This document shows, in pieces, positions 1-5,484 of a stretch of DNA of 5,939 nucleotides (positions are counted from its first letter, which is position 1; each line of letters opens with the position of its first letter). The position numbers and the translations under genes were made by a program. Below the pieces are notes generated by a model that had not been told where the DNA came from, did not search any database, and was given only the letters and a program-made list of their open reading frames with translations. The DNA is from an uncultured Clostridia bacterium (GTDB taxonomy: Bacteria; Bacillota; Clostridia; Oscillospirales; Acutalibacteraceae), in the NCBI GenBank assembly GCA_945788455.1, contig CALZMC010000045.1, positions 1-5,939 of the forward strand, read 5' to 3'.

Positions 1-262
1 CAAGACTGCCCTCGGTAGCGTGAAGTATTTCTGAAATGGAGTAATCCTTTGGCTCTCGGTTTAGCCTGTATCCACCGTTTTTTCCTCTAACGCTGTCAAG
101 AAGACCTGCCTTGTTTAGTGATGAGACGATTATTTCGAGATATTTTATTCCCATACCTCTCTCATCGGCAATATCCTTTAGAGATACTGCCTTTTCGTCT
201 CTGTGTGTAGCAAGATATGACATTATCATAAGAGCATATCTGCCCTTTGTTGAAATCATCAT
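1..262 (-). CDS. Rrf2-family transcriptional regulator, N-terminal part (cut by window edge)
   Basis: The 87 visible residues begin MMISTKGRYALMIMSYLA, the typical opening of Rrf2/IscR/CymR-type winged-helix repressors. A DNA-binding helix-turn-helix follows at about residues 26-51 (SLKDIADERGMGIKYLEIIV), then the family hallmark RGKNGGYRL at 59-67, which forms the wing. The C-terminal part, where Fe-S-sensing members carry three cysteines, lies beyond the left edge, so whether it is an Fe-S sensor or a CymR-like cysteine regulator cannot be told. The start ATG (262-260) overlaps the metH stop as ATGA. A strong GGAGGAG site lies 7 nt upstream inside the last metH codons, so it should be co-transcribed and translationally coupled to metH. 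In many Firmicutes such a gene precedes cysteine desulfurase/NifU genes; if so here, it would link methionine synthesis to cysteine/Fe-S metabolism (inference). Family assignment is firm; the regulated targets are unknown. Confidence 0.92.
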   Translation of the reverse strand, partial: MMISTKGRYALMIMSYLATHRDEKAVSLKDIADERGMGIKYLEIIVSSLNKAGLLDSVRGKNGGYRLNREPKDYSISEILHATEGSL

Positions 263-2568
263 AATTCTTCTCCTCCAAAATAAGCCTTTGCTATTCTAAC
301 GCTTTCCATAGCATCCTTTGCATAAAAATCTGCATTAATCATTTTTGCATAGGATTTTGTCAAAACAGCACCGCCCACTAACACCTTTGCATCGGTATTA
401 TCATGAATTAGCTTTATTGTCTTTTCCATATTAGGCACAGTAGTAGTCATCAGTGCCGACAGACAAACGAGCGAGCAATCATTCTTAATCGTTTCCTCAA
501 GCACCGTCTCGCACTTAACATCCTTGCCCAAATCTATTACGTCAAATCCGTAATTTGACAATAGAACCTTAACAATATTCTTACCGATATCGTGAATATC
601 GCCCTCAACGGTTGCAATAACTATCTTGTTTTCGCTCTTTTTGTTTTCGCCCTTTAGAATAAGATGCTCCTTAATTACATCAAACGCAGTCTTCGCAGAC
701 TCGGCGCTCATAAGAAGCTGCGGCAAAAATATCTTGTTGCCTTCAAAATCAGCTCCGACAATATCAAGTGCCGGAATAATATACTCGTTAATTACATCAA
801 GTGCCTGCCTGTCCTTTAGCAATTCTCTTGCACAGGCACCGGCATCATCCTTAACTCCCTTAATAATTGCAGTTTTTAAATCAAAGGTTGATGCTTCAAC
901 AGCCACAGGCTTGTTATCTGTAACGCTGTTTATATATTCGGTACAGTTATCGTCATATCCGCGAAGCGCGTTAAACGAATAATAAGCGTTCATCATACTA
1001 TCACTAAGCGGATTAATAATACCTGCAGAAAGTCCGTTTTCAAGCGCAAGTGTAAAGAATGCAGTATTTACGGCCTCTCTTTTCGGCAGACCGAAGCTGA
1101 TATTAGATACGCCGAGAACTGTGCCGACTCCAAGCTCGTTTCTAATATAATTTACTGCCTTTAGTGTTTCAATAGCATTATCCTTGTTTGTAGAAATAGT
1201 CATTGTCAGCGCGTCAACGACTAAATCCTTTTTATCAATACCGTATTCCTTTGCCGTTGTGATAATCTTTTTCGCAATTTCTATTCTGCCGTCAGCAGTT
1301 TCGGGAATGCCGTTTTCGTCAAGACACAGACAAACGACAACACCGCCGTACTTTTTAACAAGAGGAAAAACCTGCTCCATTGAGCTTTGCTTTCCGTTTA
1401 CAGAGTTAACCATCGGCTTTCCGTTATATATTCTCATTCCTGCCTCTAAAGCATCGGGATTTGAGCTGTCGAGCTGAAGCGGTAGTGCAAGCACGCTTTG
1501 AAGATTAAAAACAGCGTCCTTTAGCCACTTTACCTCATCAATTTCAGGCAGACCTACATTAACATCAAGAATATGCGCGCCCTTTTCCTGCTGAGCGATG
1601 CCCTCTTTAATAACATAATCAATATCGTTATTTCGAAGAGCCTCCTTAAATAGCTTCTTTCCTGTCGGGTTAATTCTCTCGCCGATAATAACGGGCTTGT
1701 CGCCGATAGTAACATAGCCTGAATATGATGTTACGATTGTATCCGTTTTCTTTTCGGGAACAGACGCCTCAATATTTTTTGTTGCGTCTATCATAGCCTT
1801 GATATGCTCAGGAGTTGTACCGCAGCAGCCACCGAGATAAGAAACGCCGATATTCGCAATTTCTCTCATATCACTTGCAAATTCATTAGGGCTGACATTA
1901 TATACAGTCCTTCCGTCAATCGACTCAGGCAGTCCTGCATTTGGCATAACAATAATCGGCAGAGAGGTAGCATCTCTCAGCTCCTTAACAAGACTAATCA
2001 TCTGCTTTGGACCGAGACCGCAGTTCATACCGATAACATCAACACCGAGTCCCTCAACCATAGCTGTCGCCGACTTAACATCTCCGCCTGTCAAAAGCCT
2101 GCCCTTTTCATCAAAAATCATAGACGCAATTATAGGCAAATCGCAGTTTTCCTTAACAGCCAAAATAGCCGCCTTTAGCTCATAGGTGTCGCTCATTGTC
2201 TCGATGATAACAACATCTGCGTAGTCTCTGCCCGCAACAACGACCTCACTAAACAACTCAACTGCTCTTTCAAAATCAAGGTCGCCCATTGGCTTTAGCA
2301 GCTTTCCTGTCGGACCTATATCGAGCGCAATTTTCTTGCCTGTCCTTTTTACAAGCTCACAGCCTGCCTTGACAAGCTCTGCGACATTATCATACTTTAA
2401 GCTATTCGCTCCAAATGTGTTTGTTGTGATAAATTCACAGCCTGCATCGGCATAAGCCTTATGAACAGCAAAAACTCTTTCAGGCTCGTTAATATTTAAT
2501 TGTTCGGGTAGCTCGCCTGCCCTTAGGTTTAGCATACTACCCATTCCACCGTCAAAATATCTAATCAT
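259..2568 (-). CDS. metH: Cobalamin-dependent methionine synthase, short form without the reactivation domain
   Basis: Cytosolic enzyme that transfers the methyl group of 5-methyltetrahydrofolate to homocysteine through enzyme-bound cobalamin. The 769-aa product shows the modules in standard order. An Hcy-binding barrel covers about 1-270, with zinc-ligand cysteines in GMNCG (C183) and GGCCGT (C248, C249). A pterin-binding barrel covers about 283-545 (GERINPTGKK, LDVNVG, LQLDSSNP). A four-helix cap covers about 565-645 (KIFLPQLLMSAESA). A B12 Rossmann domain covers about 647-769, with EGDIHDIGKN supplying the lower-ligand histidine (H659) and a GGA loop near 732. Full-length MetH is roughly 1,200 aa; the missing C-terminal AdoMet/activation region is encoded by the gene just upstream. 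I chose ATG 2568 because a TAGGGA site lies 6 nt before it; a TTG at 2574 is possible but its spacing is too short. The start overlaps the upstream stop by 8 bp (ATGATTAG). No frameshift or missing catalytic residue was seen. Confidence 0.96.
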   Translation of the reverse strand: MIRYFDGGMGSMLNLRAGELPEQLNINEPERVFAVHKAYADAGCEFITTNTFGANSLKYDNVAELVKAGCELVKRTGKKIALDIGPTGKLLKPMGDLDFERAVELFSEVVVAGRDYADVVIIETMSDTYELKAAILAVKENCDLPIIASMIFDEKGRLLTGGDVKSATAMVEGLGVDVIGMNCGLGPKQMISLVKELRDATSLPIIVMPNAGLPESIDGRTVYNVSPNEFASDMREIANIGVSYLGGCCGTTPEHIKAMIDATKNIEASVPEKKTDTIVTSYSGYVTIGDKPVIIGERINPTGKKLFKEALRNNDIDYVIKEGIAQQEKGAHILDVNVGLPEIDEVKWLKDAVFNLQSVLALPLQLDSSNPDALEAGMRIYNGKPMVNSVNGKQSSMEQVFPLVKKYGGVVVCLCLDENGIPETADGRIEIAKKIITTAKEYGIDKKDLVVDALTMTISTNKDNAIETLKAVNYIRNELGVGTVLGVSNISFGLPKREAVNTAFFTLALENGLSAGIINPLSDSMMNAYYSFNALRGYDDNCTEYINSVTDNKPVAVEASTFDLKTAIIKGVKDDAGACARELLKDRQALDVINEYIIPALDIVGADFEGNKIFLPQLLMSAESAKTAFDVIKEHLILKGENKKSENKIVIATVEGDIHDIGKNIVKVLLSNYGFDVIDLGKDVKCETVLEETIKNDCSLVCLSALMTTTVPNMEKTIKLIHDNTDAKVLVGGAVLTKSYAKMINADFYAKDAMESVRIAKAYFGGEEL
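270..276 (-). promoter_or_regulatory. Ribosome binding site of the Rrf2 gene, inside the metH 3' end
   Basis: GGAGGAG is read on the minus strand 7 nt before the ATG at 262. It is formed by the codons for the C-terminal Gly-Gly-Glu-Glu of MetH. It supports the start at 262 rather than the second ATG at 259 and suggests strong translation of the regulator despite its last position in the visible operon. Confidence 0.8.
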
Positions 2569-3118
2569 TTTCAATCCCTATAAATGCCGTTACTGACTTT
2601 GTCGGAACCATTTGATACGTGTCCGTAATTGTAAGACCGATTCTTTTTGTCAGCTCTAACAGCTCAAATATTTTTTTGTTTTCCTTTATATCTAAATCAA
2701 AATAACCCGGCGAATACCTTTGTCTGGGGACTAATCCCTCAGCCCTCAGCTTGTCCTCAAGGTCATCACAGACCTCCTCGATTTTTGATGCAAGACAAGC
2801 CTGAAGAACCATCGACCTTGCAATATTCGTAGCACTGTATGTTCTCAAAAGCCTGTCACATTCAGTACCGAGAGTTGCACCGAACACGCAAACTCTCCTG
2901 CACCCTTTAAGGTTATCGGCAAGCCTCGTGCTGTAAAAAACGGTGTCGCCTATTCTTAGACTGTCCTCGTCAACCGAGCAGTCAAAAATCCTGTGCAGAG
3001 TTTTAGGCTTTACACAGGCATTGACCTCATCACAGCATTCATCAATTAGACTAAAAAGCCTCTCATCCTCAACTCTTGATGACGTTCTTAAATACCTTAA
3101 TATCTCATTTCTATTCAT
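2561..3118 (-). CDS. Free-standing methionine synthase reactivation (AdoMet-binding) domain protein
   Basis: This 185-aa protein corresponds to the C-terminal activation domain of full-length MetH, which binds AdoMet and remethylates cobalamin after it oxidises to the inactive Cob(II) state. The AdoMet-binding signature RxxPGY appears as RYSPGYFDL at 134-142. It is followed by a helix (ENKKIFELLE) and the segment MVPTKSVTAFIGI at 170-182, which matches the end of the domain in MetH. At 185 aa it is much shorter than the E. coli domain (about 330 aa), as in the separate activation proteins known from Thermotoga and many Clostridia. It lies between metF and metH and overlaps both by 8 bp, so equimolar production with MetH is plausible. 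The start ATG at 3118 has only a distant GGAAGG upstream, so initiation likely depends on coupling to metF. The electron donor (flavodoxin or ferredoxin) is not in the window. Function is inferred from motif and context. Confidence 0.88.
   Translation of the reverse strand: MNRNEILRYLRTSSRVEDERLFSLIDECCDEVNACVKPKTLHRIFDCSVDEDSLRIGDTVFYSTRLADNLKGCRRVCVFGATLGTECDRLLRTYSATNIARSMVLQACLASKIEEVCDDLEDKLRAEGLVPRQRYSPGYFDLDIKENKKIFELLELTKRIGLTITDTYQMVPTKSVTAFIGIEND
2575..2580 (-). promoter_or_regulatory. Ribosome binding site of metH
   Basis: TAGGGA on the minus strand lies 6 nt before the ATG at 2568, within the coding end of the activation-domain gene. It is only moderately strong, so metH translation is probably helped by ribosomes ending on the overlapping upstream gene. 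It argues for ATG 2568 over TTG 2574. Confidence 0.55.
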
Positions 3119-3977
3119 TGATTATCGCCGACAATCCTTCCATAATCCTATGAGCAACATCAGGCTTGTTCATAGTGTAAATGTGAATGTTATTTACGCC
3201 GTTAGCCATAAGGTCGATAATCTGCTCGGTAGCATAAACGATACCTGCTTGCTTCATAGCATCAGGATTATCTCCGAAGCGGTCCATTATCCTTTCGAAT
3301 TTCTTTGGGATTGAGCAGTTTGAAAGCTCTATTGACCTCTTTATTTGTCTTGCATTAGTAATCGGCATAATACCTGCAACGATAGGAACATTAATCTCCT
3401 TTATCGCACACATTTCTCTAAAATTATACAGTGCCTCGTTGTCAAAAAACATCTGTGTTGTGATAAAGTCAAGACCGACATCAACCTTTTCCTTTAGATG
3501 TGCAATATCCTCAACCCTGTTTTTTGACTCGGGATGAATTTCGGGATAACATGCACCACCGATGCAAAACTTATTTCTCTTTTTTATCTCTGCAATTAGC
3601 TCGTATGCATTATGAAAATCCTGTCCTGCTCCACCCTCAAAGCCCTGTGGAATATCGCCGCGAAGCGCAAGTATATTTTCTATTCCGTTTTTCTCAAGCT
3701 CGTCTAAAACAGAGTTAACCTTTTCTCTGCTCGAATTGATACAGGTTAAATGAGATAAAGGAGTAATTCCCAAATTTTTTACGGCATTAGCAATCTCGGT
3801 TGTATATCCGCTTGTTGTTCCTGCGGCGCCGTAGGTAACGCTCATCCAGGCAGGTCTGTCCTTTGATAGCTCGGTTATTATCGCTTTAGTGTCATCAATT
3901 TTTGCCCACTCCTTTGGCGGAAAAACCTCAAAGGATACGGTTACTTTATTATTATTTAATATTTCGCTGATTTTCAT
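3111..3977 (-). CDS. metF: 5,10-methylenetetrahydrofolate reductase
   Basis: Cytosolic flavoenzyme that reduces 5,10-methylene-THF to 5-methyl-THF, the methyl donor used by the MetH encoded downstream. The 288-aa product has the normal bacterial MetF length and TIM-barrel motifs: SFEVFPPK with the catalytic-type glutamate E17, VTYGAAG at 47-53, LALRGDIP with D108 (the aspartate contacting flavin/folate in E. coli MetF), TTQMFFD at 173-179, AGIMPI at 201-206 and HIYTMNKP at 265-272. The ATG at 3977 is preferred because AGGAGA lies 7 nt upstream and the protein then begins MKISEILNN, as in family members. A 19-residue in-frame extension from TTG 4034 would read through the promoter. It is the first gene of the coupled operon and ends in an 8-bp overlap (ATGAATAG) with the activation gene. 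No NADH-specific or electron-bifurcating partner gene (such as metV) is seen beside it. Confidence 0.97.
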   Translation of the reverse strand: MKISEILNNNKVTVSFEVFPPKEWAKIDDTKAIITELSKDRPAWMSVTYGAAGTTSGYTTEIANAVKNLGITPLSHLTCINSSREKVNSVLDELEKNGIENILALRGDIPQGFEGGAGQDFHNAYELIAEIKKRNKFCIGGACYPEIHPESKNRVEDIAHLKEKVDVGLDFITTQMFFDNEALYNFREMCAIKEINVPIVAGIMPITNARQIKRSIELSNCSIPKKFERIMDRFGDNPDAMKQAGIVYATEQIIDLMANGVNNIHIYTMNKPDVAHRIMEGLSAIINE

Positions 3978-3984
3978 TATTCTA

Positions 3985-3990
3985 TCTCCT
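3985..3990 (-). promoter_or_regulatory. Ribosome binding site of metF
   Basis: AGGAGA on the minus strand, 7 nt before ATG 3977. It fixes the metF start and rules out the upstream TTG at 4034, which has no comparable site. Confidence 0.75.
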
Positions 3991-4003
3991 AATATATATA
4001 GGG

Positions 4004-4026
4004 CTATTATACTACTAATATAATAG
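4004..4026. promoter_or_regulatory. Perfect inverted repeat over the metF -10 and spacer, candidate operator
   Basis: CTATTATA and TATAATAG form 8-bp perfect arms around a 7-bp centre. One arm contains the -10 hexamer and the other lies in the promoter spacer, so a dimeric repressor bound here would block RNA polymerase. It is upstream of the predicted transcript start and therefore not an RNA hairpin. The Rrf2 protein of the same operon is one possible ligand, but nothing in the sequence shows this. The arms are AT-rich, so chance occurrence in this AT-rich gap cannot be excluded. Confidence 0.4.
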
Positions 4027-4034
4027 GAATTCAA
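4006..4034 (-). promoter_or_regulatory. Sigma-A promoter of the metF-metH operon
   Basis: On the minus strand, a -35 TTGAAT (4034-4029) and a perfect -10 TATAAT (4011-4006) are separated by exactly 17 bp. The predicted transcription start is near 3999, giving about a 20-nt leader before metF. That leaves no room for an S-box, T-box or cobalamin riboswitch, so control, if any, should act at the DNA. The -35 overlaps the TGA stop (4033-4031) of the small upstream gene. Confidence 0.7.
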
Positions 4035-4246
4035 GATAATTCTAAATTAGTTATATTATTTTCATTATTTACGTTATTAACAGAATAATTATTATTACAA
4101 ATATTATCGCCTCCCGCTATTGTTGCAAGACTGTCTCCAAGCTGAGTAAACAGCAACAACAAAAGCGTAATTTCATCAACACTTTTGTCCCTTGCAATTG
4201 CGCAGGCAAGCGCAGATACTGCTAAATTAAGCGAACATCCGTCCAT
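4031..4246 (-). CDS. Small conserved-looking protein of unknown function, 71 aa
   Basis: A GGAGG site (4255-4251) lies 4 nt before the ATG, supporting real translation. The protein starts MDGCSLNLAVSALACAIARD, followed by a Leu-rich stretch (ITLLLLLFTQLGDSLATIA, about 26-44) and a low-complexity tail rich in Asn (about 50-68). The first 45 residues look like a compact two-helix unit with cysteines at 4 and 15. The pattern, a short CAIA helix then FTQLGDxLATI, resembles small clostridial proteins that I recall being filed under a DUF (possibly DUF6774; from memory, not checked). The hydrophobic part is short and interrupted by charged residues, so a true membrane segment is doubtful, and no signal peptide is evident. 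It is 53 bp upstream of metF in the same direction, but metF has its own promoter at its 3' end, so partial read-through at most links them. Function unknown. Confidence 0.75.
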   Translation of the reverse strand: MDGCSLNLAVSALACAIARDKSVDEITLLLLLFTQLGDSLATIAGGDNICNNNYSVNNVNNENNITNLELS

Positions 4247-4321
4247 AATTCCTCCACATTTTGATAAATAATAATTTAGTATTTGGTACGATTGGGCGAG
4301 TATAAGTGAGTATTTGAGAGT

Positions 4322-4350
4322 TTTATACCTATTTTATAAATTTTATCCAA
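4322..4350 (-). promoter_or_regulatory. Possible promoter of the 71-aa small gene
   Basis: On the minus strand, TTGGAT (4350-4345) and TATAAA (4327-4322) are 17 bp apart. The -10 matches 5 of 6 consensus bases but the -35 only 3 of 6. It would give a leader of about 70 nt. It lies back to back with the rplM promoter, the two -35 boxes being only 8 bp apart. The region is AT-rich, so other -10-like strings exist. Confidence 0.4.
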
Positions 4351-4358
4351 AAATTATA

Positions 4359-4387
4359 TTGACTATCAAATACACTTGTGTTATTAT
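4359..4387 (+). promoter_or_regulatory. Promoter of the rplM-rpsI operon
   Basis: TTGACT (4359-4364) and TATTAT (4382-4387) are separated by 17 bp, each matching 5 of 6 sigma-A consensus bases. Transcription should start near 4393-4395, giving a leader of roughly 60 nt before rplM. Confidence 0.7.
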
Positions 4388-4397
4388 ATTCGAGCAA

Positions 4398-4433
4398 TGA
4401 AAAAGCGACTATGTATTTAGTCATTTTATTTCA
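4398..4433 (+). promoter_or_regulatory. Stem-loop in the rplM leader, possible L13 autoregulatory leader
   Basis: Three stacked stem segments can form: TGAA/TTCA (4398-4401 with 4430-4433), AAAG/TTTT including one G-U pair (4402-4405 with 4424-4427), and GACTA/TAGTC (4407-4411 with 4418-4422). A C-A mismatch and a small 3' bulge separate them, and the terminal loop is 6 nt. The structure ends 9 nt before the rplM ribosome binding site and fills most of the leader. In Firmicutes, rplM transcripts can carry an L13 leader RNA that mediates feedback by ribosomal protein. Equivalence here is inference; I could not align it to the known consensus. Confidence 0.4.
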
Positions 4434-4442
4434 AAAAATTAC

Positions 4443-4447
4443 GGAGG
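4443..4447 (+). promoter_or_regulatory. Ribosome binding site of rplM
   Basis: GGAGG lies 9 nt before ATG 4457. A TTG at 4451 would be only 3 nt away, so it is rejected as the start. Confidence 0.75.
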
Positions 4448-4456
4448 ATATTGATT

Positions 4457-4885
4457 ATGTCAACATTTATGCCAAAGGCTAACGAAGTTGAGCGCAAGTG
4501 GTATGTTATTGACGCTGAGGGCAAGCCTCTCGGTAGAGTAGCTGCAGAAGCTGCTGTACTTCTCAGAGGAAAGCAAAAGCCAATCTTCACACCAAACGTT
4601 GATTGCGGCGATTTCGTTATTATCATTAACACTGATAAGGCTGTTCTTACAGGCGACAAGCTAAACAAGAAGCTATATCAGCATCACACAGGTTATATCG
4701 GCAACCTAAAGGAAGTTAAGTATGGCACTCTTATGAGTGAAAAGAGCGATTTTGCTATGAAGCTTGCTGTTAAGGGTATGATTCCTGACACAACACAGGG
4801 CAGAAAGCAGCTCACAAGATGCCACATTTACAAGGGCGCTGAACACAAGCACGAGGCTCAGCAGCCAACTGCTTGGGAATTTTAA
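4457..4885 (+). CDS. rplM: 50S ribosomal protein L13
   Basis: Structural protein of the large ribosomal subunit that binds 23S rRNA early in assembly. The 142-aa product has the normal bacterial length and begins MSTFMPKANEVERKWYVIDA, the usual Firmicute L13 N-terminus. Conserved stretches follow: EGKPLGRVA at 21-29, LLRGKQKPIFTPNVDCGDF at 35-53, IIINTDKAVLTGDKL at 55-69, and the signature region AVKGMIP at 104-110 running on to GAEHKHEAQQP near the C-terminus. The start at ATG 4457 is set by the GGAGG site; a second ATG at 4469 would remove the typical first four residues. It is first in a two-gene operon with rpsI, 15 bp apart, which is the near-universal bacterial arrangement. Its promoter and leader hairpin lie directly upstream. 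No anomalies were seen. Confidence 0.98.
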   Translation: MSTFMPKANEVERKWYVIDAEGKPLGRVAAEAAVLLRGKQKPIFTPNVDCGDFVIIINTDKAVLTGDKLNKKLYQHHTGYIGNLKEVKYGTLMSEKSDFAMKLAVKGMIPDTTQGRKQLTRCHIYKGAEHKHEAQQPTAWEF

Positions 4886-4900
4886 GGGAGGTATCTGAAT

Positions 4901-5299
4901 ATGTACGAAACAAATCCTTATTTCTACGGAACAGGTAGAAGAAAAGAGTCTGTTGCTCGTGTACGTGTTTATGCAGGTACCGGCAAGATTACAACTAACG
5001 ACAGAGACATTGACGATTACTTTGGTCTTGAGACACTAAAGCTTATTGTTCGTCAGCCTCTAACTCTAACAGAGACAACAGAGAAATTCGATATCGTTTG
5101 CCGTGTAAACGGTGGTGGCGTTACAGGTCAGGCTGGTGCTATCCGTCACGGTATCGCAAGAGCGCTTCTTCAGTATGATGAGGCTCTTCGTCCTGCACTA
5201 AAGAAGGCAGGCTTCCTAACACGTGACCCACGTATGAAGGAAAGAAAGAAGCCAGGTCTAAAGAAGGCTCGTCGTGCTCCTCAGTTCTCAAAGAGATAA
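4901..5299 (+). CDS. rpsI: 30S ribosomal protein S9
   Basis: Small-subunit protein whose C-terminal tail reaches toward the P-site tRNA. The 132-aa product carries [17 protein letters not shown] at 8-24 and the S9 signature [19 protein letters not shown] at 71-89. The basic tail begins with [14 protein letters not shown] at 106-119 and ends in APQFSKR, the conserved Ser-Lys-Arg terminus. Length is normal. GGGAGG begins immediately after the rplM stop and lies 9 nt before ATG 4901, so the gene is co-transcribed with rplM and efficiently translated. Transcription ends at the hairpin that begins 14 bp after the stop codon. Confidence 0.98.
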   Translation: MYETNPYFYGTGRRKESVARVRVYAGTGKITTNDRDIDDYFGLETLKLIVRQPLTLTETTEKFDIVCRVNGGGVTGQAGAIRHGIARALLQYDEALRPALKKAGFLTRDPRMKERKKPGLKKARRAPQFSKR

Positions 5300-5313
5300 T
5301 CACTTTTGTATTC

Positions 5314-5343
5314 AAAACGCTTCGTTTTACGGAGCGTTTTTTT
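5314..5343 (+). terminator. Intrinsic terminator of the rplM-rpsI operon
   Basis: AAAACGCTTCG and CGGAGCGTTTT pair over 11 bp (one T-G wobble) around the 5-nt loop TTTTA, followed by an unbroken run of seven T (5337-5343, the first four within the stem). This is a textbook Rho-independent terminator right behind rpsI. Confidence 0.93.
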
Positions 5344-5388
5344 GAGCCTTCTTTAGACACGTGGCTCCAATATGTGTATAAAGCAAAA

Positions 5389-5430
5389 GACTGCAAGCAT
5401 ATCCTTTTGGATTTCTTGCAGTCATTTTTT
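5389..5430. terminator. Second, probably bidirectional intrinsic terminator
   Basis: GACTGCAAG (5389-5397) and CTTGCAGTC (5415-5423) form a perfect 9-bp stem. An inner ATCC/GGAT stem carries a TTTT loop. On the plus strand the stem is followed by A and six T (5425-5430). On the minus strand it is followed by TTTT (5388-5385). It lies between converging genes, so it can back up the rpsI terminator and end the membrane-protein transcript coming from the right. Confidence 0.8.
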
Positions 5431-5484
5431 ATTCAGGCCGTTTTTTGCCCTTTGTCGTGTCAACACAATAAACCGTCAACTGTG

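Noticed and set aside
626..2178. Several plus-strand reading frames opposite metH (118, 97 and 124 aa)
   Set aside because: They are antisense shadows of a certain gene, with no ribosome binding sites and no recognisable domains.
3978..4030. S-box, T-box or cobalamin riboswitch in front of metF, expected for a B12-dependent methionine operon
   Set aside because: The leader is only about 20 nt from the best promoter, and no riboswitch core motifs or terminator hairpin are present in the gap.
3978..4034. In-frame extension of metF to a TTG at 4034, adding 19 residues
   Set aside because: It runs through the promoter and the AGGAGA site, has no ribosome binding site of its own, and the added residues do not resemble MetF N-termini.
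4296..4320. Imperfect direct repeats of GAGTAT/GTGAGTAT/GAGAG in the divergent intergenic region
   Set aside because: Units are short and irregular, with no fixed spacing; too weak to call regulatory sites.
5344..5367. GAGCC/GGCTC inverted repeat between the two terminators
   Set aside because: The stem is only 5 bp with a 14-nt loop and no T-run; no function can be assigned.
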